NCBI GenBank assembly: GCA_019745555.1
Contig: JAIESX010000009.1
Span: 45,071 to 109,070 of the forward strand
Length of the DNA: 64,000 nt
Origin: Burkholderiaceae bacterium
GTDB taxonomy: Bacteria > Pseudomonadota > Gammaproteobacteria > Burkholderiales > Burkholderiaceae_C
Direction of reading: 5' to 3'
Both the position numbers and the translations under genes were made by a program. Position 1 is the first letter of the stretch; every line of letters starts with the position of its first letter. The notes beneath the pieces are model-generated. The model searched no databases. It was not told where the DNA came from and saw nothing but the letters and a program-made list of their open reading frames with translations. This document shows positions 58,801-64,000 of the stretch, piece after piece.

Positions 58801-61041
58801 TTCAAGGCCGCCGGCAAGGACAAAGCGCTTGCGATGATTGCTGCTGATGTGGACCAACTGCTGGCCGACACCCGCACCAACCTGGTCGCCGATGGCCTGG
58901 AGGACGCTGGCGTCATCGCGGCCTGGGAGTCCGTATACAAGCACTACGTCCCGCTCCAGCGCGACATCAAAGGCGGCGGCACGCCGAAGGGTATGGGCTT
59001 CTCAATCCGAGGCCCGGAGTCCAAGCGCGCCGTAGGCTCCAATCGCCAGGTGGTGAACATCCTGGCAAATGTGGTTGCGCAGGCCGAGACCGCTGCGATC
59101 CGCGCTGAGAAGGCGGTCGTCGGGCGCACGCTGCTGGCCATGGCCAAGCAGTACCCGAACCCGGACTTCTGGAAGGTCGATGTCAAGCCAACCAAGCCGC
59201 GTATCAACAAGGACACCGGACTGGTAGAACGTGATGCGGTCGATCCACTGTTCCAGACTGCGGACAACGTGGTCATGGTCAAGGACTACGGCCAAGAGCA
59301 CTTCATCGTCTTCAACAAGAACAACGAGCGCGCGATGGCCATGGCCAAAGCGATGAAGAACCTCGACATCGCCCCGATGAACAAGATTTTCGAGGTGATG
59401 AATTCGGGCACGCGCTTCCTGGCTTCGCTGCTGACTCAGCGCAATCCGCTGTTCTGGCTGACCAACTTCGCGCGCGACATCCAGGGCGCGCTGGTCAACC
59501 TGGAGGGCACGGACGCCGAGGGCTTGCAGGGCGAGGCGATGGCCAATCTGCCCAAGGCGTTCAAGGGCATGCACGCGATCGTCCGGGGTGATGGCTCTGG
59601 GCAGTGGGCACGCTACGCCCGCGAGTTCCAAGAGGCCGGCGGCACGACCGGGTACATGCAGGTCTTCGAGAATTCTGACAAGCGCATGGCCGACCTGGAG
59701 AAGGAAGTCGCGCGCATGCAGCAAGGCAAGGCCGACCCGCGCCGCCTGGCTCGCATGGCCCTGGAGTTCGTGGACGACTACAACGACATCATCGAGAACG
59801 CGGTGCGCCTGTCGGTTTTCCAGGCCGCGCGCGATGCCAACGTCTCGACGGCCAAGGCCGCGAGCATCGCCAAGAACATCACGGTCAACTTCAACCGCAA
59901 GGGGAACATGACCCCGGTGGTGAATTCCCTGTACATGTTCTTCAATGCCAGCGTGCAGGGCACGGCCCGGCTGGCGCAGGCCATGGTCACGAGCCGCAAG
60001 GCGCAGGCGCTGGTGGGTGGCATCGCGGTCATGGGCTTCGTGCTCGATGCGCTCAACCGCATGGCTGCCGGAGACGATGACGAGACCAAGCGCAACCGCT
60101 ACGACCTGATCCCCGAGTTCGAGAAGTCCAGGAATTGGATTTTCATGAACCCGATGCGTCCGGCCGAGTATGTGAAGGTGCCGCTGCCGCTGGGGCCTCA
60201 CGTCTTCCACAACGCCGGCCGACTGCTGTCCGACGCGATGTTCCGCAAGAACCCGCGCAACGCCTCCGAGTACGGCTGGAGCATCGCCGGGGTGTTTCTC
60301 GACGCCTTCAGCCCGCTCGGTGCATCGCCATCGCTGGGCCAGCTCATTTCGCCCAGCGTGCTCGATCCTGCCGTGCAGCTCGCCGAGAACAAGTCCTTCA
60401 CGGGTGCGCCTGTCTTCAAGTCGGCCGATCGTGGCTTCGGCAAGACCGATCCGAAGCCGGCCTACACCCGTCACTTCGAGAGCACGCCGGACGTGTGGAT
60501 CGGCGCGTCCAAGCTGCTGAGCGACGCCACGGGGGGCGACAAGGTGAAGCCTGGCGCGATCGACATCAACCCGGACGTGATGAAGCACATCTTCTACACG
60601 ATGACCGGCGGGCCTGGCCGCACGCTTGACCAGACCATCGACGCCGCGCAGGCGGGGTCGCGTGGCAAGGAGTTCAGCGTCAACCGCGTGCCGCTGGCCA
60701 GCCGCTTCTATGGGGCCAACGACGACGCGCAGCGCGAGCGCGCCTACTACGACGACCGCAAGCGCGTGCTCGATGCCAAGCAGACGTTCGACTACTACAT
60801 GAAGAACGGCCGCGCGGACGAAGCCCGCAAGGTTGCGGCCGAGCTGGGCGATGGCGATCCGGCCAAGGGGCGCAAGAAGATGCTGGAGTTCTCCGCAGCC
60901 GAGAAGTCGGTGCGCAAGATCAACGGCTCGATCCGCCAGGAGCTGGAGCGCGATGACGACGGAGAAGCCACGGCCGAGCAACTGCGCGCCCTGCGCCAGC
61001 GCCGCGTGCGGGTGATGTCCAACGCGCTCGACGACGAGTGA
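52846..61041 (+). CDS. Giant polyvalent ejection protein (2731 aa) with two zincin-like motifs
   Basis: Residues 1-310 are Gly/Ala-rich amphipathic helices. A DdrB-type ParB domain spans about 445-820 (VEADQVLASNKSDGTANVDYGNDQVQAIRAIAGNGRIAGLQ, read in pieces). A low-complexity linker follows at about 825-940 (see the nested gene). Then come LPD5-like and LPD1-like parts (DDFGEKIGGARKDVW near 1065; FGFRGVEFGNWVEQGRRQKDLN), with metalloprotease motif HEWWH at 1450-1454. A second zincin-like motif HELFH is at 1696-1700. A helical C-terminal region of LPD38 type ends with the PLASRFYG signature. It is probably packaged and injected with the DNA to protect or process incoming phage. Confidence 0.85.
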   Translation: MRADEFLDGQSGNKAADFLDGPGTKAAPDASWSDNLRDIVATALKIGPTALKGVADLGRLATGDRIGVDTSNAMKRGMEAIDQVIGSDALNAQKANINQALQDPNVGIMDLPGVVMRNPRAAADTAVSTVGSMFLPAGAAAGVVKALPTIAKIAPRLASVTPGAAATGASVVTGAAQNAAETFVDTEGQAMGDRYTGAGISGAASLVLGKLLGGGAEGVVARRLAGETVGRGVIEAGKSAVKTGAKEFLQEGGEESSNYVGKQTAKGEAIDLNTMGKQGLYGGMIGLGVGAGSDVATNAANIGKGGIERQVARAIDEAAQDIADRQTPQVIQQTVARIFDKLPQRQEPAPAPQPEPQPLALGFDPAVRNPQPTMQVDPQGNASPMPTDQQAAIQAEVERMKSLGLTPDVQRAAAQRAQSPEPGPVSTPSDLIQRLLGSGWTPPQQNDGMVLQNRNRATPSSVAQMTSIAANPDYGRLGFSRDFANGAPVVSGGSVPSKQIGKSDVAVASDGRRIPVQYAVVEADQVLASNKSDGTANVDYGNDQVQAIRAIAGNGRIAGLQSAYANGKASGYLKELSGDALHGIDKKVIKGMKQPVLVRIMPKESLTADIGDVSNTVGNLTLSPVEQAKNDAQRVSLDALQFAEDGSVTPETVRQFVRAMPQAEQGGLLDTNGQPTKQAVDRISAAVFSRAYGNDQLVRLYAQAQDPEARLILSALAQVAPKMARLEGAGALDIRDVVTQAAEIAVNARRDGIALAKAAQQLDMTADPLVGEVLDLFVRNSRSVKPVVQALGAAADMAYTEANKPASDMFGEVPRASRGDIINQLRPENERGSQKGLEQPAGREPVQEDAGGQAARPAGSQDAGPAQASRSAEDQADQQGLTSYTPQEIEDRLAKLEQAEKERQQQEREAEQRAQADAQRDDFTLTGSDRTADVAAARGQTDIFSSPAPSQEPQAPMPTPGMTPSEAIVNAFKIEGSTEADAKEMATRIQKLADRNGKAVTLWWNPEDGELAAMGTNPFDNGVAITTVEPTPDPRAVAKPDAPASQPKTETKAKARSDAASVSPAGRIDDFGEKIGGARKDVWTSFKDDLGAVADDDIASQPLSKVWPQPDYQALLDGGADPWAVAFARAARDEIPSKPRQSWKVKRWAEQVRSLRDSTMKLMDGRLSVERAKQLMTQFTSQGMRDLAGRVELYTLVGHGKSLDGVRIRSGEYSMYNRVEYNPPRVIWTVEKEAAATAFSNWPRELATGATREEALKAFKEKYDSLDINPAAKKEVTFDIYSKRGQDGYFIGKKVGRNYIDVAGPFENVKAAREHKATKQAELVAKLEKAKEIPRERRDTNEPRVGEDMRNGQDVTPQMFGETFGFRGVEFGNWVEQGRRQKDLNDAFDALMDMAAIIGVPPKALSLNGELGLAFGARGGGGVNPAAAHYEPGKVVINLTKKSGAGSLGHEWWHALDNYFSRMRSKGDGMMTDALDVSLAARGSPFQHQGAVRKEMVEAFGAVMKAIRQTAIKARSAKLDAKRSKEYWTTDPEMSARAFESYLISKLQDKDASNDYLANIVAPETWKAAEALGFELDDSYPYPTAGEIPAIRAGFDHFFKTIETRETDKGLMLYAPSRAASTPGKMSLDAVRQAVQTAIKTIPNAPGIEVVANPAVAGIAVGPTIRPMGGTLPDGRILLFADNIGSVIDVHQTVFHELFHRGAKVRFNRNADYIAAMLDLAATDATVRRLAVDWKKSDDGQDKREQFELNGPLTGDRLANYEALAVEEALAEIAESVGSGQVKPARSMIERITQALARVAESFGLKRLARWLREADLSAAEKFIVETVRMSGGTPNQNTTAVLFSQGSVQSAAQTWDVTEPGTGDAFIRAIQNNKIDVKRVRDAIAERYGKVAESKDAYLGEELYHGRVAARVSRNYDEQVEPLLKKIAVAGQNVGVTMDDVNLYLHARHAPERNAAMKAINPDMENNEALSGMSDQEATKVLADFKAAGKDKALAMIAADVDQLLADTRTNLVADGLEDAGVIAAWESVYKHYVPLQRDIKGGGTPKGMGFSIRGPESKRAVGSNRQVVNILANVVAQAETAAIRAEKAVVGRTLLAMAKQYPNPDFWKVDVKPTKPRINKDTGLVERDAVDPLFQTADNVVMVKDYGQEHFIVFNKNNERAMAMAKAMKNLDIAPMNKIFEVMNSGTRFLASLLTQRNPLFWLTNFARDIQGALVNLEGTDAEGLQGEAMANLPKAFKGMHAIVRGDGSGQWARYAREFQEAGGTTGYMQVFENSDKRMADLEKEVARMQQGKADPRRLARMALEFVDDYNDIIENAVRLSVFQAARDANVSTAKAASIAKNITVNFNRKGNMTPVVNSLYMFFNASVQGTARLAQAMVTSRKAQALVGGIAVMGFVLDALNRMAAGDDDETKRNRYDLIPEFEKSRNWIFMNPMRPAEYVKVPLPLGPHVFHNAGRLLSDAMFRKNPRNASEYGWSIAGVFLDAFSPLGASPSLGQLISPSVLDPAVQLAENKSFTGAPVFKSADRGFGKTDPKPAYTRHFESTPDVWIGASKLLSDATGGDKVKPGAIDINPDVMKHIFYTMTGGPGRTLDQTIDAAQAGSRGKEFSVNRVPLASRFYGANDDAQRERAYYDDRKRVLDAKQTFDYYMKNGRADEARKVAAELGDGDPAKGRKKMLEFSAAEKSVRKINGSIRQELERDDDGEATAEQLRALRQRRVRVMSNALDDE
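55331..55489 (+). CDS. Nested out-of-frame gene candidate inside the polyvalent gene (52 aa)
   Basis: MNEEAKKVWNSPQGVSLFKK, then MLAGKQPDPQDRKTLDQLKR and ADPPKTKPTSKG, stop TGA at 55487-55489. ATG has GAGG seven nt upstream. In this frame nearly every codon ends in G or C and Lys is AAG, as in the real genes around it. In the main frame the same bases give codons with mixed third positions and a low-complexity Gln/Ala/Gly linker. This reversal of codon bias indicates that the nested frame is, or once was, the coding one. It is a basic, soluble, helical protein of unknown role. A former separate gene fused over by frameshifts is the alternative. Confidence 0.6.
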   Translation: MNEEAKKVWNSPQGVSLFKKMLAGKQPDPQDRKTLDQLKRADPPKTKPTSKG

Positions 61042-61051
61042 CAAATATCCG
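61042..61051 (+). repeat. Decamer CAAATATCCG, copy 4
   Basis: Exact copy of the decamer, directly after the stop codon of the polyvalent gene (61041) and before the lysis genes. Like copy 3 it stands at a gene boundary. Confidence 0.5.
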
Positions 61052-61097
61052 GGACTGAAGGGTCGCGCCCATAGCATCCCCGCATGGGGGTGCACTG

Positions 61098-61568
61098 ATG
61101 AGCGCGATTATTTCTTTCCTGGGTGGTGCGGCATTCCGCATGATCTGGGGCCAGCTCTCCGCCTGGCTCAACAAGCGGCAGGACCACAAGCACGAGCTGG
61201 AAATGCTCCGGCTCCAGGCCGACCTGGATGACAAGCGCCACGCGCGCGACTGCGAGCGGCTGCGCCTTCAGTCCGAGCTGGGCGTGAAGGAAGTGATGGT
61301 CCAGGCCGACGCGGACATCGCCCGCATCGAGGCGAGCGCCTTCATGCAGGCTGCCAGTCGCGCGACCGAGCGCTCCGGCATCTTCATTGCCGACCTGTGG
61401 AACGGCATCATCCGACCGGCCGCCGCTTCAATCGCCCTGTACCTGTGGGTCGTGGCCCTGAATGCGCAGGGCTGGAAGATGGGCGACTGGGACCGCGAGC
61501 TGGTGGGCGTCATCATCGGCTTCTACTTCGCTTCGCGGGTGCTCAGCCGTGACCGTCGCATCGGCTGA
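61098..61568 (+). CDS. Coiled-coil membrane protein, holin-like
   Basis: A 156-residue protein: a short N-terminal hydrophobic stretch (ISFLGGAAFRMIWGQL), a long charged coiled coil (KHELEMLRLQADLDDKRHARDCERLRLQ) and two C-terminal membrane helices starting at the conserved WNGIIRPAAASIALYLWVV. The IRPxxA motif and final helix match the three-span holin family of gene-transfer-agent type. It overlaps the lysozyme gene by 20 nt, which supports a lysis role. A spanin-like task is possible. Confidence 0.65.
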   Translation: MSAIISFLGGAAFRMIWGQLSAWLNKRQDHKHELEMLRLQADLDDKRHARDCERLRLQSELGVKEVMVQADADIARIEASAFMQAASRATERSGIFIADLWNGIIRPAAASIALYLWVVALNAQGWKMGDWDRELVGVIIGFYFASRVLSRDRRIG

Positions 61569-61980
61569 CCTGGCGCAGCTCTACGTCCTGATCCGGACCT
61601 TCGAGGGGTGCCGGCTCATGCCCTACCTGTGCCCGGCCGGCGTGTGGACATGCGGCTGGGGCTCGACCGGTCCCGACGTGGTGCCCGGCCAACCTTGGAC
61701 GCAGCAGTACGCCGACCGTCGCATGCAGCAGGACGCCATGCGTTTCGCGCGCGGCACGCTTGCGCTGTGTCCCGGTCTCGCTGGCACGCGCCTGAGCGCT
61801 ATCGCTGACTTTGCCTACAACTTGGGTCTGGGAAACCTCCAGGCGTCCACCCTGCGCCGCAAGGTCAATGCGCGCGAATGGGATGAGGCGAAGACCCAGC
61901 TCATGCGCTGGGTGCGCGGTGGTGGCCGCGTGCTTCCCGGCCTGGTGCGCAGGAGGAAGGCTGAGGCCGATTTGATTTAG
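61549..61980 (+). CDS. Phage lysozyme (endolysin, T4-lysozyme fold, GH24)
   Basis: A 143-residue protein from GTG at 61549. The active-site pattern is Glu19-8 residues-Cys-5 residues-Thr (FEGCRLMPYLCPAGVWTCGW). The general acid glutamate and the threonine match GH24, while Cys replaces the classical Asp, as in a known group of endolysins. Later motifs AIADFAYNLGLGNLQ and RVLPGLVRRRKAEADLI are complete. No signal peptide or anchor is visible, so it needs a holin. It is the last phage gene before attR. Confidence 0.92.
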   Translation: MTVASADLAQLYVLIRTFEGCRLMPYLCPAGVWTCGWGSTGPDVVPGQPWTQQYADRRMQQDAMRFARGTLALCPGLAGTRLSAIADFAYNLGLGNLQASTLRRKVNAREWDEAKTQLMRWVRGGGRVLPGLVRRRKAEADLI

Positions 61981-62126
61981 CCCCGCCTTCATGACCCGGA
62001 AAGCCACTGGGTGCGCTGGGGCGGCAATACCAGCGCAGGAACCTGCCAGGGCGGCCCTGGTAATGGCTGGAGCCGATAGCGCAGTCGCCAGCCCGAGAGG
62101 GTAGCCGCATGGCGACACCCTCAATT

Positions 62127-62147
62127 TGGCGGCTGAAATGGCGGCCG
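62127..62147. repeat. Direct repeats, candidate integrase arm sites (right)
   Basis: TGGCGGCTG (62127-62135) and TGGCGGCCG (62139-62147), 12 bp apart, about 35 bp inside attR. The first 9-mer is identical to the arms near attL (21,240-21,262). The 170 bp between the lysozyme stop and attR otherwise holds no gene. Confidence 0.5.
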
Positions 62148-62152
62148 ACTTG

Positions 62153-62545
62153 TTAAGTCATTGATTTTGTTTGTATTAGTTCGATCTTGTAGCCGTCGGG
62201 GTCGGTGATGAAGGCGATCAGCGTGTCGCCGCCTTTGACGGGGCCGGGTTCGCGGGTGATGTTGCCGCCCTGGGCCCGGATCTGCTCGCAGGTGGCGTAG
62301 ATGTCATCCACGCCCAGCGCGATGTGACCGTAGGCGCCGCCCATCTCATACTTGTCCACACCGTAGTTGTAGGTCAGCTCGATCTCGGCCTGGTCCGGGT
62401 TGCTGTCGTAGCCCACGAAGGCGAGCGAGTACTTCTGTTCGGGGCGGTCGGTGGTGCGCAGCAGCTTCATACCCATGACCCGGGTGTAGAAGTCGACGGA
62501 GCGCTGCATGTCGCCGACGCGCAGCATGGTGTGCAGGAGTCGCAT
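62153..62545 (-). CDS. gloA: Lactoylglutathione lyase (glyoxalase I) with phage-supplied C-terminus
   Basis: A 130-residue GloA. Metal ligands are at the E. coli positions: His5, Glu56, His74 and Glu122. It converts the methylglyoxal-glutathione hemithioacetal to lactoylglutathione in the cytosol. The prophage attR core lies inside codons 118-122. The last residues LIQTKSMT are phage-encoded; the original end LIQRDA is at 21,102-21,122. Because Glu122 is restored by the phage bases, the enzyme should stay active. Confidence 0.95.
   Translation of the reverse strand: MRLLHTMLRVGDMQRSVDFYTRVMGMKLLRTTDRPEQKYSLAFVGYDSNPDQAEIELTYNYGVDKYEMGGAYGHIALGVDDIYATCEQIRAQGGNITREPGPVKGGDTLIAFITDPDGYKIELIQTKSMT
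62181..62194. other. attR core
   Basis: TCGATCTTGTAGCC, identical to attL at 21,124-21,137. It lies within the 3' end of gloA, so the phage uses a protein-coding attachment site and not a tRNA gene. Recombination between the two cores would restore the host gene exactly. Confidence 0.85.
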
Positions 62546-62654
62546 GGTGTTCTGAGTATCGGTGCTAAAGGGTCAGCAGCATACCGCTTCCGTCCGCTCC
62601 ATGTGCGGCTGGGGAATAATCGGTGCCTGTCCGCGCTACGGGAAACCAAACCCT

Positions 62655-63038
62655 ATGTCCAGCTTCACCCAGACCATCCTTTACACCGACACCGATGGCC
62701 GCGCCCGCTTTCGTGAAGAGCAGATTCCCCTGGGCGAGGGCACACCGCAGTCCATGCTGTCCCGGGTGTTTGCCAGTGGCGGTTACCAGCTGCGCATGAG
62801 CCCGGTGGGATTCCGCAGCAGCTTCCACTGCACAGGCGCGCCGCAGTGGTGCTTCATCCTGCAGGGGCAGATGGAGATCGGCCTGCAGGGCGGGGTCTCG
62901 CGCATCTTCGGTCCCGGCCAGCATTTCTATTCGGCCGACCTGCTGCCCGAGGGCGCCACCTTCGACCCGGCTGTGCACGGCCACTGGAGCCGACAGGTTG
63001 GTCCCGACCCGCTGGTCACGCTCTTCGTGCGCGGCTGA
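62655..63038 (+). CDS. Cupin-domain protein
   Basis: A 127-residue single-domain cupin, start MSSFTQTILYTDTDGRARFREEQ at 62655. Beta-barrel motifs SSFHCTGAPQWCFILQGQMEIGL and GPGQHFYSADLLPEGATFDPAVHGHWS carry possible metal ligands (His, Gln, His). The substrate is unknown; small cupins of this kind can be enzymes or sensors. It is divergent from gloA. Confidence 0.8.
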   Translation: MSSFTQTILYTDTDGRARFREEQIPLGEGTPQSMLSRVFASGGYQLRMSPVGFRSSFHCTGAPQWCFILQGQMEIGLQGGVSRIFGPGQHFYSADLLPEGATFDPAVHGHWSRQVGPDPLVTLFVRG

Positions 63039-63053
63039 GCGGAGTGTGGCGCA

Positions 63054-63836
63054 TCAGACCGGCACCGTGTAATTGAGGGCCATGCGCCCGCCGTCCACGG
63101 TGAGGATCTCACCTGTGATGTAGCTGGCCGCGTCGCTGGCCAGCCAGGCCACGGCTTCGGCGATCTCTTCAGGCTCTCCCAGACGCTTCATGGGCGTGCG
63201 GCTCAGGATGCGTTGTCGCGCTTCCTCGCTGGTCAGCACGGCCTGGGCCGCGAGTTCGGTGGCAATGGTGCCTGGCGCCACGGCGTTGACGCGGATGCCC
63301 TTGTCCACCAGGGCCATGGCCATGGCCCGCGTGAGCTGGTTGATGCCCCCCTTGCTGGCGTTGTAGCTGGCGATGCTGGGGATGGCCAGCACGCCGTTGA
63401 CAGAACTCATGTTGACGATGGCGCCGCGACCGGCCTGGGCCATCACGCGTGCCACGGCCTGGCCCACGAGGAAGGCGCCCTTGAGGTTGACGCGCAGCAC
63501 GGCGTCAAAGTCCGCCTCGCTGACCTCCAGGAAGTCCGCGGCCTTGAAGATGCCGGCGTTGTTCACCAGCACGTCGATGCGGCCGTGGGCTGCAAGGGCT
63601 TGCGCGACGAGCGCATCGACCTGGGCCCGGTCTCCCACATCGCAGTGCACATACAGTGCGCCGAGTTCGGTGGCCAGTGCCTGGCCCGGTGTGTCGGCCA
63701 CGTCGGCGATGAGAACCTGGGCGTCTTCACGCGCAAAGCGCCGGGCGCAGGCCGCGCCTATGCCCTGGGCGGCGCCGGTGATGATGCAGACCCGGCCTTG
63801 CAGGCCGTAGCGGATGGCGGTGGTGTCGGGGCTCAT
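63054..63836 (-). CDS. SDR family NAD(P)-dependent oxidoreductase
   Basis: A 260-residue classical short-chain dehydrogenase. The cofactor motif is TGAAQGIG (near 20-27), an acidic residue after beta-2 (LIADVAD) suggests NAD preference, and NNAG (near 93), the catalytic Ser in NMSSVNG and Tyr-x3-Lys in YNASKGG are present. A typical C-terminal GRM-type end (LTVDGGRMALNY) completes it. The substrate cannot be told. It converges on the cupin gene with a 15-nt gap. Confidence 0.92.
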   Translation of the reverse strand: MSPDTTAIRYGLQGRVCIITGAAQGIGAACARRFAREDAQVLIADVADTPGQALATELGALYVHCDVGDRAQVDALVAQALAAHGRIDVLVNNAGIFKAADFLEVSEADFDAVLRVNLKGAFLVGQAVARVMAQAGRGAIVNMSSVNGVLAIPSIASYNASKGGINQLTRAMAMALVDKGIRVNAVAPGTIATELAAQAVLTSEEARQRILSRTPMKRLGEPEEIAEAVAWLASDAASYITGEILTVDGGRMALNYTVPV

Positions 63837-63889
63837 GCGCCGATGCTAGCGCCAGGCACCTTGTCAGCGCCAGCGGGTTGACGCTCATG

Positions 63890-63912
63890 AAAAACGGCCC
63901 CGCGGGGCCGTT
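63890..63912 (-). terminator. Terminator of the gene at the right edge
   Basis: Read leftward: AACGGCCCC, GC, GGGGCCGTT, then T residues (plus-strand A-tract 63890-63894). It lies 20 nt after the stop of the leftward partial gene at the right edge and before the SDR gene, so the two are separate units. Confidence 0.85.
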
Positions 63913-63932
63913 CTATTCTTACGGGCGCGCTT

Positions 63933-64000
63933 TCAGTGGCTGATGCGGCCGTAGTTGGTGCGCAGCGGATCGACGCCACCACCCTTGCCGCCGCCCTGGC
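63933..64000 (-). CDS. 3' end of an unrecognised leftward gene (partial)
   Basis: Read leftward, the last residues are QGGGKGGGVDPLRTNYGRISH and then TGA at 63935-63933. The Gly/Lys-rich stretch followed by a polar tail suggests a disordered C-terminus. The terminator that follows supports a real gene end. The family cannot be told from 22 residues. Confidence 0.6.
   Translation of the reverse strand, partial: QGGGKGGGVDPLRTNYGRISH

Larger units (their letters stand above)
21124..62194. mobile_element. Complete-looking temperate podovirus-type prophage (about 41 kb)
   Basis: The boundaries are the 14-bp att cores. Modules run in order: integrase, leftward early recombination operon, PL, restriction-modification/immunity operon, PRM/PR, replication, nin-type genes with RusA, terminase, portal, scaffold, cement, capsid, fibre cassette, holin, connector genes, ejection proteins, polyvalent protein, holin-like protein, lysozyme, attR. 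There are no tail tube, tape measure or sheath genes, so a short-tailed (podovirus) particle is expected. The late gene order resembles P22 and Bordetella BPP-1-type phages. Every module seems intact and no gene is visibly broken, so it may be inducible; the S24 repressor suggests SOS induction. Confidence 0.93.

Overview
The window is GC-rich DNA from a betaproteobacterium, most likely Burkholderiales and probably Comamonadaceae. The evidence is the form of the formate dehydrogenase cluster, the short intergenic spacers and the style of the housekeeping genes; I could not check this against a database. It has three parts: a host block (1 to about 21.1 kb), an apparently complete prophage of about 41 kb (21,124-62,194), and a short host block to the end.

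The left host block is built around a periplasmic, molybdenum-dependent formate dehydrogenase. DUF3305, DUF3306, a multi-cluster ferredoxin and a TorD-type chaperone (269-4090) run rightward. A sensor kinase and an NtrC-type sigma-54 activator (4087-7580) run leftward. A second rightward operon (8003-14494) encodes a small twin-arginine protein, catalytic subunit, Fe-S subunit, lipoprotein, cytochrome b subunit, a small exported protein and the sulfurtransferase FdhD. Nearly identical palindromes lie upstream of both rightward operons, and a sigma-54 -24/-12 element precedes the second. The regulator pair and both operons therefore look like one regulon. An AEC transporter, pdxH, XdhC and MocA-like molybdenum-cofactor genes, a SodC-like lipoprotein, a ChaC-like enzyme and a GGDEF-EAL protein follow.

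The prophage sits in the 3' end of gloA (glyoxalase I). It supplies a new gloA C-terminus and leaves the displaced original 3' end beyond attL. Its layout is lambda-like at the left and that of a podovirus (P22/BPP-1 style) at the right. The left part holds an integrase, then a leftward early operon with an excisionase-like protein, SSB, a RecB-type exonuclease and a Bet annealing protein. The immunity region has an S24 repressor followed by a small membrane protein and a one-polypeptide restriction-modification enzyme, apparently co-transcribed from PRM. PL and PR are near mirror images that share an 18-bp operator block. A Cro-like gene, O- and P-like replication genes with origin-like repeats, nin-type genes and RusA follow. 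The late region holds terminase, portal, scaffold, cement protein, capsid, a fibre cassette, holin, connector proteins, ejection proteins, a 2731-residue polyvalent protein, a second holin-like protein and lysozyme.

The most unusual part is the fibre cassette (42,541-47,175). It encodes a collagen-like fibre with three Gly-X-Y blocks whose last ten residues contain six cysteines. Three tightly coupled genes follow: an unknown protein, a 2-oxoglutarate/Fe(II)-oxygenase-like protein and a radical SAM protein with a complete SPASM cysteine pattern. I read this as a phage-encoded system that modifies its own fibre after translation; that is inference. A second surprise is a 52-codon open frame (55,331-55,489) nested out of frame inside the 8.2-kb polyvalent gene, with host-like codon use and its own ribosome-binding site.

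Right of attR come gloA, a cupin protein, an SDR dehydrogenase and the tail of another gene.
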